Shown: positions 1 to 9,492 of the stretch, piece by piece
Numbering within the stretch: the stretch's first letter is position 1
Layout of the letters: each line of letters starts with the position of its first letter
NCBI GenBank assembly: GCA_913058395.1
Contig: CAJXQI010000026.1
Location: 1 to 54,053 of the forward strand
Direction of reading: 5' to 3'
Source: an uncultured Colwellia sp.
GTDB lineage: Bacteria > Pseudomonadota > Gammaproteobacteria > Enterobacterales > Alteromonadaceae
Length of the DNA stretch: 54,053 nt
Position numbers and translations under genes: made by a program
Notes under the pieces: generated by a model
Databases searched by the model: none
What the model was told of the DNA's origin: nothing
Seen by the model: the letters and a program-made list of their open reading frames with translations, nothing else

Positions 1-32
1 AAAACAAGCTTCTTGGGTTGCCCCGAAGAAGT

Positions 33-90
33 GGAGCGCATTATGGCGATTTTTCGCAGCACGTCAACACTTAAATACGCTTTTATGAAA
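33..90 (-). promoter_or_regulatory. rRNA-operon-type promoter reading out of the left edge
   Basis: On the minus strand a -35 hexamer TTGACG (62-67) and a -10 hexamer CATAAT (40-45) are separated by 16 bases. A GC-rich discriminator follows the -10 and an AT-rich stretch resembling an UP element precedes the -35 (68-90). This arrangement is typical of rrn P1 promoters. In Escherichia coli gmhB sits directly upstream of rrnH, and here gmhB likewise points toward this promoter. The rRNA operon itself would lie beyond base 1 and is not seen. Confidence 0.6.
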
Positions 91-150
91 TTAGTTATTA
101 GATACTAGTTCATTTGCATATAAAATACACAATGAGATGGTAAATTAAAC

Positions 151-699
151 TTATTTTATAAATGCATTGGCTTGAGTAAGCTCGTTAATTCGATTTACTC
201 CAACAAGCTGTTCGGCTGGTTGTTCATTCGTATAGCGACTATCAAGTAATACCTTACATGCTACACCTGCGTTACTTGCTGCCTGCATATCTGAAACTTT
301 ATCACCAATAAAAATACTTTCCGCTAAGTTAATAGTAAATTCTTGCTGTGCCTGCATGATCATCCCTGGCGCTGGCTTTCTACATTGACATGACGTGACA
401 AATTCATTAATACCTTTTGATGGGTGGTGTGGACAATAATACACTTTGGCAATTGCAACGCCATGTCCAGCAAAAGCCGCTACCATCCACTGCGTTAACT
501 TTTCAAACATCGTAATATCGTAAAAGCCTCGAGCAATACCCGCTTGGTTAGTAATAACAAAAATTTGGTAACCTTTCGCTATTGCTGACTGGCATAATTC
601 AAAAATTCCATCGACGAACTCAAAATCTGCTATTTTGTGGACATAACCATGATCAACATTGATAATGCCATCTCTATCTAGAAAAAGTGCTTTGCTCAT
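151..699 (-). CDS. gmhB: D-glycero-beta-D-manno-heptose-1,7-bisphosphate 7-phosphatase
   Basis: This cytoplasmic HAD-superfamily phosphatase removes the C7 phosphate during ADP-heptose synthesis for the lipopolysaccharide inner core. The 182-residue length is normal for GmhB. The N-terminal DRDGIIN motif (residues 8-14) carries the nucleophile and general-acid aspartates. ITNQAGIARG (about 49-58) is motif II, CRKPAPGM holds the motif III lysine, and IFIGDKVSDMQAA holds the motif IV acidic residues. The YYCPHHP and CQC segments form the zinc-binding loop characteristic of GmhB. The ATG at 699 begins right before the catalytic strand. The gene appears to be monocistronic, lying between a terminator upstream and the rRNA promoter downstream. 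No anomaly is seen. Confidence 0.93.
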   Translation of the reverse strand: MSKALFLDRDGIINVDHGYVHKIADFEFVDGIFELCQSAIAKGYQIFVITNQAGIARGFYDITMFEKLTQWMVAAFAGHGVAIAKVYYCPHHPSKGINEFVTSCQCRKPAPGMIMQAQQEFTINLAESIFIGDKVSDMQAASNAGVACKVLLDSRYTNEQPAEQLVGVNRINELTQANAFIK

Positions 700-744
700 T
701 TCTATTCAACTCATACTGAAAACATAGAATTAAAACGCTATATA

Positions 745-775
745 AACAAAAGACGAGATTTCCTCGCCTTTTATT
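745..775 (-). terminator. intrinsic terminator after the acyl-CoA operon
   Basis: A 7-bp stem (AGACGAG at 751-757 with CTCGCCT at 763-769, one G-U pair) has a 5-base loop and is flanked by T-rich tracts on both strands. It lies between the last gene of the minus-strand acyl-CoA operon and gmhB, so it should end the operon transcript. It could work in both directions. Confidence 0.6.
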
Positions 776-813
776 TTTGATTGGTATACTAAACTCGAAA
801 ATAACTTTCAAAC

Positions 814-1575
814 TTACATACAAAGGCCACCATCAATTTCAACAACACGGCCGGTGAAAAATTCATTTTCAAAAATATAGTTAACCGTATGAGCAATTTC
901 ATCTGCTTCGCCTAAACGCCCTACAGGTTTCATTTTCTCTAATCGTTCACGCATTTCAGGTTTCATGGCTTCGGTCATTGCAGTGCGAATAACACCAGGA
1001 GCAATTGCGCCAACGCGAATACCGTGACGCCCAAGTTCTCTTGCCCATGTTACTGTCATTGCCACTACACCCGCTTTTGAAGCTGCATAGTTAGTTTGTC
1101 CCATGTTACCGCCACGAGCAATTGATGACATATTGATGATAACGCCTTTACGATTACCTTCAATCATATGAACAGCAGCTTCACGACCACATAAGAACAC
1201 ACCGGTAAGGTTTACATCGATAACAGATTGAAATTGATCTAATGACATCTTTTTACTAACAACGCCATCTTTTGCTTTAACAAACATCCCGTCACGTAAG
1301 ATACCAGCATTATTGATTAAGCCATCGATGCCTGAGAAGTCTTCATTAATTTTTGCAAACGTTGCTTCTACTTCACTTTCATTTGTGACATTGGCTAAAT
1401 AATACTTAGCTTCTGAGCCCGCTTCTTCAACCATTGCTACTGTTGCTTGTAACTGCTCTTCATTTAGATCTATTAGTGCTAGTTTTGCACCTGTTTTCGC
1501 TAGGCTTAATGCCATTGCGCGACCTAAACCTTGACCACCACCTGTGACAACAATAGTTTTACTGTTCAAATTCAT
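814..1575 (-). CDS. SDR-family oxidoreductase, FabG/3-hydroxyacyl-CoA dehydrogenase-like
   Basis: This is a 253-residue classical short-chain dehydrogenase/reductase. The Rossmann motif TGGGQGLG lies near the N-terminus, followed by the NNAG motif, the catalytic serine in INMSSIA and the YAASK catalytic Tyr/Lys pair. The reading frame extends upstream, but the ATG at 1575 follows a good AGAGG ribosome site and starts just before the nucleotide-binding strand, so it is preferred. FabG-type SDRs interconvert 3-oxoacyl and 3-hydroxyacyl thioesters with NAD(P)H. As last gene of the icmF operon it may oxidise 3-hydroxybutyryl-CoA or a related branched 3-hydroxyacyl-CoA; that role is inferred from context. 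It could equally be an acetoacetyl-CoA reductase. A 122-base gap separates it from the hydrolase gene upstream. Confidence 0.85.
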   Translation of the reverse strand: MNLNSKTIVVTGGGQGLGRAMALSLAKTGAKLALIDLNEEQLQATVAMVEEAGSEAKYYLANVTNESEVEATFAKINEDFSGIDGLINNAGILRDGMFVKAKDGVVSKKMSLDQFQSVIDVNLTGVFLCGREAAVHMIEGNRKGVIINMSSIARGGNMGQTNYAASKAGVVAMTVTWARELGRHGIRVGAIAPGVIRTAMTEAMKPEMRERLEKMKPVGRLGEADEIAHTVNYIFENEFFTGRVVEIDGGLCM

Positions 1576-1697
1576 TTCTAATCCTCTATATTCTATTTTA
1601 TATATTTGTTGAACCCGCTCTAGCAAAACTTATATAAGAAGCTATTTAATACTAAGTTGAGTAAAGCCCATTCAAACTAATTTATTTTGTTCACTAT

Positions 1698-2822
1698 TTA
1701 TAAGTGAGCTATCGGTGTAAAAAACCAATCAATTAACTCTGTAGGAATTTCTTTAATATCGTCATATGCCCATTGTGGCATTTTATCTTTATCAACTAAT
1801 AAAGCACGCACACCTTCCGAAAACTCTTGATGCTGACAACAGCGAAGGCTTAAATTTAACTCTGAAGAAAAGCACTCTGCTAATGTGAAGTTCTTACTGG
1901 TCATTAATTGGCGATAGATTATCATAGCTGAAAGTGGACTGCCTTTTTTTAATTTAGCTTGTGCTCGCTGCAACCAATCGTTATCACTATCTAAGGTTAA
2001 AATGGCGTTATATATATCAAGGCCATTATCAAATTCAGTTAACTGATCAATGATATCTCGATGTTGTTCAACATTAGAGGTGATTACTTTGAAATCTGCA
2101 GAACTGTGCTCTATTAAATGCTCAAGTGCCTTATCGAGTAAAGTAAAGTTCTCTTGCTCGCCCTGCCAAACCACTTCGCTTAAGCTTTGTAATAAATGCT
2201 CTTTAAAGCGGCTGCCAATGGCAATATTAGCTAAACCAATATCAAGCGCGTCTAATGCATTAAAAATAGCTCCCGTTAACCCTAAAAATAGTCCCGCATT
2301 GTTCGGTACTTTATTAAGAAACCAACTTGCCCCAACATCAGGATATAAACCTATAGTGATCTCTGGCATCGCCAACAAGCTTTTTTCAGTCACAACTCTG
2401 TGGCTTGCTCCTGCAAATAGGCCAATACCACCACCCATAATATAGCCATCGCCCCAAACTAGAATTGGCTTAGTGAATTCATGAATAAGTTGGTCGAGTT
2501 GATATTCTTTTGAAAAGAACTCTTGAGCCAAGTTTTCAGCAATAGCTAAATCACTAATCGTCGATTCATTATTGCTTTTTTCAGACTTTAGCGCGTGATA
2601 CAAACTAACGACATCGCCACCTGCGCAAAACGCTTTATCACCCGCGCCTTGTAAAATCACCATTGCGATTTCATCATCGCTTTGCCAAGTCAGCAATTGC
2701 TTGAGCAATAATTCAATCATTGCCAAACTAAGCGCATTGAGTGATTGTGCTGAATTTAACTCGACAATGGCTATCTTTTTATTATTACCAGCAACGAGTT
2801 CACTAAAATTTACAGGCGACAT
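1698..2822 (-). CDS. enoyl-CoA hydratase/isomerase family, 3-hydroxyisobutyryl-CoA hydrolase-like
   Basis: This 374-residue protein belongs to the longer ECH_2 (HIBCH) branch of the crotonase superfamily; ordinary enoyl-CoA hydratases are about 260 residues. The oxyanion-hole region FCAGGDV (about residues 65-71), the second oxyanion segment YIMGGGIGL, and the MPEITIGLYPDVGAS motif with the catalytic Glu and Asp of HIBCH enzymes are all present. The family hydrolyses 3-hydroxyisobutyryl-CoA to free acid in valine catabolism and can also act on 3-hydroxypropionyl-CoA. The gene is 20 bases downstream of acuI. Its operon contains a mutase that consumes or makes isobutyryl-CoA, which fits a branched C4 acyl-CoA role. 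Plain enoyl-CoA hydratase activity cannot be excluded from sequence. Confidence 0.82.
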   Translation of the reverse strand: MSPVNFSELVAGNNKKIAIVELNSAQSLNALSLAMIELLLKQLLTWQSDDEIAMVILQGAGDKAFCAGGDVVSLYHALKSEKSNNESTISDLAIAENLAQEFFSKEYQLDQLIHEFTKPILVWGDGYIMGGGIGLFAGASHRVVTEKSLLAMPEITIGLYPDVGASWFLNKVPNNAGLFLGLTGAIFNALDALDIGLANIAIGSRFKEHLLQSLSEVVWQGEQENFTLLDKALEHLIEHSSADFKVITSNVEQHRDIIDQLTEFDNGLDIYNAILTLDSDNDWLQRAQAKLKKGSPLSAMIIYRQLMTSKNFTLAECFSSELNLSLRCCQHQEFSEGVRALLVDKDKMPQWAYDDIKEIPTELIDWFFTPIAHL

Positions 2823-2842
2823 AATTACTCTTTATTCAATGG

Positions 2843-3859
2843 TTACTTATCTAGACTTGCATCAATTTCGACAACGGTTCTACCAGTAACAGTGCCATCA
2901 ACATAAGCATCGAAAGCATTAGGTAAATCGGCGAACTTAATTGTTGTTGGTGAAATCAATGCCAACTTGCTAGGTTTAAGATCACTGGCTAAGCGTTCCC
3001 AACCTTGTTCACGCACAGATAATGGCATTTCAACTGAATTTATACCCAACAGGCTAACACCGCGTAAAATAAACGGCATCACGGTAGATTCAAGTTTAAA
3101 ACCACCGGCTAAACCAATCGAAGCGATATTACCCCACACATTGGTGGTGCGAGTTAACCAAGCCAATGTATCACCTCCAACATTGTCGATGGCGCCGCCC
3201 CATTGTGCATTTTCAAGCGGTTTTGAGCCCATATCGATATCATGACGATTTATTAATTGACTAGCACCAAGCTCTTTCAAATAGGCTTCTTGCTCTGTTT
3301 TTCCAGTAAAGGCAATAACGTCATAGCCAATGTTAGATAACATGTTGATGGCAAAGCTGCCCACCCCTCCTGTCGCGCCAGTCACCACTATAGGTCCTCG
3401 CTCAGGAATTTGGCCATTATCTTCCATACGTTGAATGGCAATAGCAGCAGTGTAACCGGCTGTACCTAACGCCATAACGTCACGCAAACTCATACCATCA
3501 GGTAAATTCACCACAGAGTCTGCTTTAACACGAGCATATTCTGTGTAACCACCGTCATATAGCTCAGACAATTGCGCACCACAAACCAGTACTTTATCAC
3601 CTGATTGAAAGCGAGAATCCTCTGAACTTACCACTACGCCAGATAAATCAATACCACCAACTAACGGATAAGTTCTCAGTATTCGACCTTTACCTGTCGC
3701 AGCAAGTGCATCTTTATAGTTAATATCTGAATAAGCCACTTTAATAACGACTTCACCTGCCGTTAAATCATCTAGGCCTATTTGTTCAAAGCCACTGCTA
3801 ATGGTTTTATCATTTTTATGAATTCGAAATGCGGTAAACTTTTCAGGAACTGTTGACAT
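2843..3859 (-). CDS. acuI: MDR-family acrylyl-CoA reductase (AcuI/YhdH type)
   Basis: This 338-residue medium-chain, zinc-free oxidoreductase matches the AcuI/YhdH family, which reduces acrylyl-CoA to propionyl-CoA with NADPH and detoxifies reactive 2-enoyl-CoA thioesters. Visible features are the N-terminal segment DINYKDALAATGKG, the PLVGGIDLSG strand, the TAGYTA segment, the nucleotide-binding GATGGVGS motif (about 160-167) and the GGAIDNVGG segment. The ATG at 3859 follows an AGGG ribosome site. The gene lies between the acyl-CoA dehydrogenase (188-base gap) and the HIBCH-like gene (20-base gap) in the icmF operon. AcuI is known from DMSP degradation, but no DMSP lyase or CoA-transferase gene is beside it, so a general role in scavenging acrylyl- or methacrylyl-type CoAs is the safer reading. 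Confidence 0.87.
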   Translation of the reverse strand: MSTVPEKFTAFRIHKNDKTISSGFEQIGLDDLTAGEVVIKVAYSDINYKDALAATGKGRILRTYPLVGGIDLSGVVVSSEDSRFQSGDKVLVCGAQLSELYDGGYTEYARVKADSVVNLPDGMSLRDVMALGTAGYTAAIAIQRMEDNGQIPERGPIVVTGATGGVGSFAINMLSNIGYDVIAFTGKTEQEAYLKELGASQLINRHDIDMGSKPLENAQWGGAIDNVGGDTLAWLTRTTNVWGNIASIGLAGGFKLESTVMPFILRGVSLLGINSVEMPLSVREQGWERLASDLKPSKLALISPTTIKFADLPNAFDAYVDGTVTGRTVVEIDASLDK

Positions 3860-3972
3860 GTTATGACCCTACCTATTAATAAGTTATCAACTGATACATT
3901 CAGTTAAAACAATAGCTCTAATAACTTCTTTGTTACCCTAAAATTAAAGTTGCAACAAAGACCAATGTTTCA

Positions 3973-4000
3973 ACTAGCATTTAGGAAGTAACATGCTAGT
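3973..4000 (-). repeat. inverted repeat in the intra-operon gap
   Basis: ACTAGCAT (3973-3980) and ATGCTAGT (3993-4000) are perfect 8-base inverted arms with a 12-base spacer. They sit in the 188-base gap between the acyl-CoA dehydrogenase and acuI. There is no adjacent T-run, so it is not a standard terminator. It may be an mRNA processing or attenuation hairpin, or a protein site. Confidence 0.4.
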
Positions 4001-4047
4001 GCAATTAGACATTAGTCCCACTGTTTTATATCACTGCAGTAAAGATA

Positions 4048-5841
4048 CTAATGATTATAATTAAATAATCCTTCAGGCATTTCCATCAAGGTTTTGCTAC
4101 CCGCTTCAATTGACTTTATATGGCTATCAATTTTAGGTAATAAACGCTCGATGAAAAATGCACCAACGTACATTTTTGCTTGGTAGAACTCTTCACTTGG
4201 TTGCGACACTGACTTTTCAGCCATCATCGCCCACATATAGGCATAACTAACTAAGCCAAACGCGGCTAAATAATCAGTTGCTGATGCGCCCACCATATCT
4301 TTGTCATTACTTTGCTCAGTAATAACTAAGTCAGTAACCGCCTTTAATTTTGCTAACGACTCACTTAACGGATTAAGGTAAGGCAATAGTGCTTGATTAC
4401 TACTATTTGCATTAACAAAACTATTGATTTCAGCAAAGTAACTTTCAAGAAACTGCCCTTTATTCGCAACAACTTTACGTCCAAGTAGATCAAGTGCTTG
4501 AATACCGTTGGTACCTTCATAAATTTGTGCAATGCGTACATCACGAACCAATTGCTCCTGGCCCCATTCACGCACATAACCGTGACCACCAAAAACCATC
4601 TGCCCTAGATTACAGCTTTCATAAGCCATATCGGTCATAAATGCTTTTGCAACAGGAGTTAATAATGCCACCAACTGCTCAGCTTGCTGTATATCTTCTT
4701 GGTTCTCAGAAAACTTAACAATATCTAATTGTTTAGCAACATAAGTTGAAAAACAGCGACCACCTTCATTGTAGGCACGCATAGTTAATAGCATTTTACG
4801 AACATCAGGGTGAACGATAATTGAGTCAGCTTTTTTGTCAGGTGATTTTTTACCGGTAGCACTGCGGCCTTGAATACGTTCAATGGCATAATCTGCGGCT
4901 TGTTGATATGACGTTTCAGCAGCGCCAACGCCCTGAATCCCCATGCCCAAACGTTCATAGTTCATCATAGTGAACATGTAGTTTAAGCCTTTATTTTCTT
5001 CGCCAACTAAATAGCCTTTAGCGCCGTCAAAATTCATCACACAAGTTGCTGAGCCTTTAATGCCCATTTTGTGTTCAATTGAACCACAACCAACGGTATT
5101 TCTTTCGCCTAAACTGCCATCTTCGTTCAATAAAAACTTAGGTACCACAAACATTGAAATACCACGTGGCCCTTCAGGCGCCCCCGGTATTTTAGCTAAC
5201 ACTAAATGAATAATATTTTCGGTTAAATCTTGCTCGCCACCGGTAATAAATATTTTAGTACCGGAAACCGCAAAGCTACCATCGTCTTGCGCCTCGGCTT
5301 TAGCCGTCATAATGCCTAAATCACTACCCGCGTGCGGCTCAGTTAAACACATAGTGCCAGCCCACTGTCCGGAGTACATATTTTCTAAATAGGTTTGTTT
5401 CATTTCCGCTGAGGCATGAGCTGATAGCGCTAAACAAGCGCCAGCAGTCAACATTGGATAAAGCGCAAATGAAATAGAGGCAGATTGCGTCATTTCTTCA
5501 ACAAATGATTGCAACATTTTCGGCATACCCATGCCGCCATGCTCAGGGTCGCCACTTAATGCGCCCCAACCACCGTCACAATAAAGCTGATAAGCTTTAG
5601 AGAAACCATCTGGCGTTGTTACTTCACCATTGCTCCAGATTGCGCCTTGCTCGTCACTATTGCGATTTAACGGCGCGATAACTTCAGAGGTTAACTTTGC
5701 CCCTTCAGACAAAATGGCATCAGCGGTGTCTTTGTCGATTAACTCAGCAACAGCAGGCATAGTTGCCCATAATTGCTCAGCATTGAAAACTTCATGTAAT
5801 AAAAATTGCATATCGCGCATTGGCGCTTGGTAGTTACTCAT
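4048..5841 (-). CDS. acyl-CoA dehydrogenase, long form (DmdC-like architecture)
   Basis: This flavoenzyme has 597 residues, much longer than the usual 380-400. It begins with the MRDMQFLLHEVF extension typical of the long bacterial subfamily, continues through the FAD domains (MCLTEPHAGSDLG and FITGGEQDLTENI motifs) and ends with an extra C-terminal helical domain beyond about residue 460. The Glu in QIYEGTNGIQALDLLGRK occupies the usual catalytic position. The true start is the ATG at 5841 with AAGGA upstream; the frame opens one codon earlier with TTG. Members include 3-methylmercaptopropionyl-CoA dehydrogenase (DmdC) and short/branched acyl-CoA dehydrogenases, so the substrate cannot be fixed by sequence. 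Its start lies 11 bases after icmF, implying co-transcription and a substrate that is a butyryl- or isobutyryl-type CoA. Confidence 0.87.
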   Translation of the reverse strand: MSNYQAPMRDMQFLLHEVFNAEQLWATMPAVAELIDKDTADAILSEGAKLTSEVIAPLNRNSDEQGAIWSNGEVTTPDGFSKAYQLYCDGGWGALSGDPEHGGMGMPKMLQSFVEEMTQSASISFALYPMLTAGACLALSAHASAEMKQTYLENMYSGQWAGTMCLTEPHAGSDLGIMTAKAEAQDDGSFAVSGTKIFITGGEQDLTENIIHLVLAKIPGAPEGPRGISMFVVPKFLLNEDGSLGERNTVGCGSIEHKMGIKGSATCVMNFDGAKGYLVGEENKGLNYMFTMMNYERLGMGIQGVGAAETSYQQAADYAIERIQGRSATGKKSPDKKADSIIVHPDVRKMLLTMRAYNEGGRCFSTYVAKQLDIVKFSENQEDIQQAEQLVALLTPVAKAFMTDMAYESCNLGQMVFGGHGYVREWGQEQLVRDVRIAQIYEGTNGIQALDLLGRKVVANKGQFLESYFAEINSFVNANSSNQALLPYLNPLSESLAKLKAVTDLVITEQSNDKDMVGASATDYLAAFGLVSYAYMWAMMAEKSVSQPSEEFYQAKMYVGAFFIERLLPKIDSHIKSIEAGSKTLMEMPEGLFNYNH

Positions 5842-5852
5842 CAATTAATCCT

Positions 5853-8800
5853 TTACATGTTGCGGCGGTATTGACCACCAGCGTCAAATAGTGAATTAAC
5901 AATTTGACCCAAAGAACACACCTTACAAGCGTCCATCATCAACTCGAAAATATTTTCATGATTGATTGCTGCTGTTTGTAAGCGTTGTAATAATTCCTTC
6001 ACTTCAACTTCATTGGCTTTATTTAAGCTTGCAAGCATATCAATTTGATAAGTTTTTTCTTCTTCGGTTGCACGAATAACTTCATCTGGTACTACCGTTG
6101 GTGAGCCTGTTGAACTTAAGAAGGTATTAACACCAATAATTGGGAATTCACCTGAATGTTTCAAATGCTCGTAGTGCATACTTTCTTCTTGAATTTTGCC
6201 ACGTTGGTACATGGTTTCCATTGCGCCAAGTACACCGCCACGTTCATTGATTCGGTCAAATTCTGTTAATACGGCTTCTTCAACTAAATCAGTGAGTTCT
6301 TCAATAATAAAGGCACCTTGAATTGGGTTTTCATTTTTCGATAAACCTAATTCACGGTTAATGATTAATTGAATCGCCATTGCACGTCGCACACTGTCTT
6401 CGGTTGGTGTGGTGATCGCTTCATCATAAGCGTTAGTGTGCAATGAATTACAGTTATCATTGATAGCGTAAAGTGCTTGTAAGGTAGTACGAATATCGTT
6501 GAAATCAATTTCCTGCGCATGCAGAGAACGGCCAGAGGTTTGGATATGATATTTCAACATTTGCGCACGGGCGTTAGCACCGTATTTGTTCTTCATCGCT
6601 TTTGACCAAATACGACGAGCAACACGGCCAATTACCGCATACTCTGGGTCAATACCATTTGAGAAGAAGAACGATAAGTTAGGACCAAATTCATTAATGT
6701 CCATACCACGGCTTAAGTAGTATTCAACAAAGGTAAAGCCGTTCGCTAAAGTTAACGCCAATTGGGTGATTGGGTTAGCGCCTGCTTCTGCAATATGGTA
6801 ACCAGAAATAGACACTGAATAGAAGTTACGAACACCTTTTTCAATAAAGTATTCTTGAACATCACCCATTAAACGAAGGGCAAATTCAGTTGAGAAAATA
6901 CAGGTGTTTTGCGCTTGGTCTTCTTTAAGAATATCAGCTTGAACCGTACCACGTACTAAGGTTAATGTGCGGGCTTTAATTTCTTCATAAACCGCTGGTG
7001 GCAATACTTGGTCGCCAGTAACACCTAAAAGCATTAAACCTAAGCCGTCATTACCTTCTGGTAATTCACCTTGGTAACTTGGGCGTTCACAGCCTTTGTC
7101 TTTATAAATCTTTTTAATGGTTGCGTTAACTTCTTTTTCTAAACCATTTTCAGTGATAAAACGCTCACATTGTTGATCAATTGCCGCGTTTAAGAAAAAG
7201 CCTAGTAACATAGGCGCTGGGCCATTAATCGTCATTGAAACTGAGGTCATGGCATGTGCTAAATCAAAACCTGAATAAAGTTTCTTGGCATCATCTAAAC
7301 AACAAATAGAAACACCCGCATTACCAATTTTACCGTAAATATCTGGACGAATGGCCGGATCGTTACCGTATAAGGTTACTGAATCGAATGCTGTTGATAA
7401 ACGTTTCGCCGGCATGCCTTTAGACACATAATGGAAACGACGGTTAGTACGTTCTGGGCCACCTTCACCTGCGAACATACGTGTTGGGTCTTCACCTTCT
7501 CGTTTGAACGGGAATAAACCTGCAGTGTATGGGAATTCACCTGGTACGTTTTCTTGTAAATTCCATTTTAAAATATCGCCCCAACCTTGGTATTTAGGCA
7601 TACTAATTTTTGGAATATCACTACCTGACAACGATACTGAATGGGTTTCTATTGATAATTCTTTATTACGTACTTTAAATTTGAATTCAGGATCTTTATA
7701 GCGCTGAACTTTAGTTGCCCAATCTTCAATTAATAATTTGTTTTTCGGGTCTAAATCTAATTCAACTTGATTATATAAGGCTTCTAACTGCGTTACTAAA
7801 CCTGATGATGCTTCAGAGTCAGTTTCTTTCGCTGTTTCAATGGCCTTATGAATACCATAAAGTTTCTGTGCCACTTTAGCTTGTTTTTCTACCCAAGCAT
7901 CATAGCCACGGTTATTTTCTGAAATTTCAGATAAATAACGAATGCGCGCGCCGGGAATAACACTGCTCTTATTAGCTAATGTTCCGTCAACTGATAACAC
8001 GTCACCAACAACTAAGCCTGCTTTGTTATTCAACTCAGTGATCACGGCATTGTATAATTCGGTCATGCCACGGTCATTAAATTGCGATGCAATAGTGCCG
8101 TATACTGGTACTTCATCATCGCCAGCTTCAAACATGCCACGGTTACGTTTATATTGTTTTTTCACATCACGCAATGCGTCTAACGCGCCACGTTTATCAA
8201 ATTTATTTAGTGCTATAATATCAGCAAAATCAAGCATATCGATTTTTTCTAGCTGAGTCGCTGCACCGTACTCAGGCGTCATTACATATAAAGAAACATC
8301 TGAATGTTCTTCAATTTCTGTGTCTGATTGGCCAATACCTGAAGTTTCTAGAATGATCAGATCAAAATCTGTCGCTTTTAGAATATCTAAGGTGTCATTT
8401 ACATAAACAGATAACGCTAAGTTTGATTGGCGAGTTGCTAATGAACGCATATAAACACGATCATTGTTTACCGCGTTCATTCGAATACGGTCACCAAGCA
8501 GTGCGCCACCAGTTTTACGTTTTGACGGGTCAACCGAAACAATGGCGATTTTACTGTCATCTGTTGCCATTAAAAAGCGGCGAATTAATTCATCAACAAG
8601 TGAAGATTTACCCGCACCACCGGTACCGGTAATACCTAGTACAGGGGTTTTACTTACCGCCGATATTTTACGAATTTTCTCAAGTGCTGCTTTGTTTTCT
8701 TCAGGTGCGTTTTCTGCTGCTGATATTAAACGGGCAATAGCTTGTTTTTTATCTTGTAATGGAATGCCTTTCTTCAGGTTAGCAACATCATCTTTTTTAA

Positions 8801-9248
8801 CATTTACGCCGGTTTTAAAGTCACAACGCTCTAGCATGTCATCAATCATACCTAACAAGCCAAGTTCACGGCCGTCATCAGGTGAGTAAATACGGGTAAT
8901 GCCGTAATCTTGCAACATTTTAATTTCTTCAGGTAGAATTACACCACCACCGCCGCCAACAATACGAATATGCTCACAACCACGTTCTTTTAAAAGATCG
9001 TACATATATTTGAAATATTCGTTATGACCACCTTGGTATGATGTCATCGCAATAGCGTTAGCGTCTTCTTGAATAGCGGTATTCACTACTTCTTCTACAC
9101 TACGGTCATGGCCAAGATGAATAACTTCTGCGCCACTTGATTGTAAAATTCTACGCATGATATTTATAGCGGCATCATGACCATCAAATAGCGATGCTGC
9201 CGTTACGATACGGATCTTATTTTTTAACTGATATCTTTCAGTATTCAT
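5853..9248 (-). CDS. icmF: fused isobutyryl-CoA mutase (IcmF): B12 domain, G-protein chaperone and mutase
   Basis: This 1131-residue fusion interconverts isobutyryl-CoA and n-butyryl-CoA using adenosylcobalamin. Order of domains: N-terminal cobalamin-binding domain (about 12-145) with the lower-ligand His in DGH (22-24); MeaB-like GTPase (about 195-420) with P-loop GTGGAGKS (208-215), [11 protein letters not shown] and ETSGIGQSD; linker; and a mutase barrel (about 550-1131). Phe581 in LFPFKRE and Gln780 in DQAQNT fall where methylmalonyl-CoA mutase has a Tyr and an Arg that hold the carboxylate, so an uncharged substrate is expected. Phe plus Gln is the pair reported for isobutyryl-CoA mutases as opposed to pivalyl-CoA mutases; the alignment was done by eye. 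It is the first gene of the minus-strand operon and is divergent from an AraC-type regulator. Confidence 0.95.
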   Translation of the reverse strand: MNTERYQLKNKIRIVTAASLFDGHDAAINIMRRILQSSGAEVIHLGHDRSVEEVVNTAIQEDANAIAMTSYQGGHNEYFKYMYDLLKERGCEHIRIVGGGGGVILPEEIKMLQDYGITRIYSPDDGRELGLLGMIDDMLERCDFKTGVNVKKDDVANLKKGIPLQDKKQAIARLISAAENAPEENKAALEKIRKISAVSKTPVLGITGTGGAGKSSLVDELIRRFLMATDDSKIAIVSVDPSKRKTGGALLGDRIRMNAVNNDRVYMRSLATRQSNLALSVYVNDTLDILKATDFDLIILETSGIGQSDTEIEEHSDVSLYVMTPEYGAATQLEKIDMLDFADIIALNKFDKRGALDALRDVKKQYKRNRGMFEAGDDEVPVYGTIASQFNDRGMTELYNAVITELNNKAGLVVGDVLSVDGTLANKSSVIPGARIRYLSEISENNRGYDAWVEKQAKVAQKLYGIHKAIETAKETDSEASSGLVTQLEALYNQVELDLDPKNKLLIEDWATKVQRYKDPEFKFKVRNKELSIETHSVSLSGSDIPKISMPKYQGWGDILKWNLQENVPGEFPYTAGLFPFKREGEDPTRMFAGEGGPERTNRRFHYVSKGMPAKRLSTAFDSVTLYGNDPAIRPDIYGKIGNAGVSICCLDDAKKLYSGFDLAHAMTSVSMTINGPAPMLLGFFLNAAIDQQCERFITENGLEKEVNATIKKIYKDKGCERPSYQGELPEGNDGLGLMLLGVTGDQVLPPAVYEEIKARTLTLVRGTVQADILKEDQAQNTCIFSTEFALRLMGDVQEYFIEKGVRNFYSVSISGYHIAEAGANPITQLALTLANGFTFVEYYLSRGMDINEFGPNLSFFFSNGIDPEYAVIGRVARRIWSKAMKNKYGANARAQMLKYHIQTSGRSLHAQEIDFNDIRTTLQALYAINDNCNSLHTNAYDEAITTPTEDSVRRAMAIQLIINRELGLSKNENPIQGAFIIEELTDLVEEAVLTEFDRINERGGVLGAMETMYQRGKIQEESMHYEHLKHSGEFPIIGVNTFLSSTGSPTVVPDEVIRATEEEKTYQIDMLASLNKANEVEVKELLQRLQTAAINHENIFELMMDACKVCSLGQIVNSLFDAGGQYRRNM

Positions 9249-9386
9249 CTTAAACTCTCTTAATTTGTCAAAATTGCTTTTTTATAAAGCAATACTTACC
9301 AGAACAATTGCAAATCGACGCTATAAACAAGTTACTAATGCACTAGTTTTAGTCGTAAAAATTGATAATAGAAACCTAATGATAAA

Positions 9387-9460
9387 ATTAGACCACACTA
9401 GAAACGTGATGAACATTGATTTTATTGTTAATTTGATGGACTATATTGTGATTAGACCAC
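9387..9460. promoter_or_regulatory. candidate AraC-type operator: two direct repeats between icmF and its regulator
   Basis: The ten-base word ATTAGACCAC occurs twice in the same orientation at 9387-9396 and 9451-9460, 64 bases apart (about six helical turns), inside the 244-base intergenic region between divergent icmF and the araC-like gene. AraC-family proteins commonly bind direct repeats. Binding here is inferred; nothing else in this intergenic stretch is recognised. Confidence 0.4.
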
Positions 9461-9492
9461 CAAACAATCTTAAACAATTACTTTAGAGAAAT

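Noticed and set aside
4365-4592. 75-residue minus-strand open frame within the acyl-CoA dehydrogenase
   Set aside because: It lies in an alternative frame of a clearly conserved enzyme and has no independent support.
2843-9248. DMSP degradation (acuI plus a DmdC-like dehydrogenase)
   Set aside because: There is no DMSP lyase, demethylase (DmdA) or DmdB/DmdD-type gene in the cluster, and icmF points to branched C4 acyl-CoA metabolism instead.
9265-9486. 73-residue open frame in the icmF/araC gap
   Set aside because: It has no ribosome site, an unusual composition and spans the regulatory region with the direct repeats; it is most likely not a gene.
9249-9492. cobalamin riboswitch ahead of the B12-dependent mutase
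   Set aside because: I looked for the B12 box and core pairing and saw none; regulation by the AraC-type protein is better supported.
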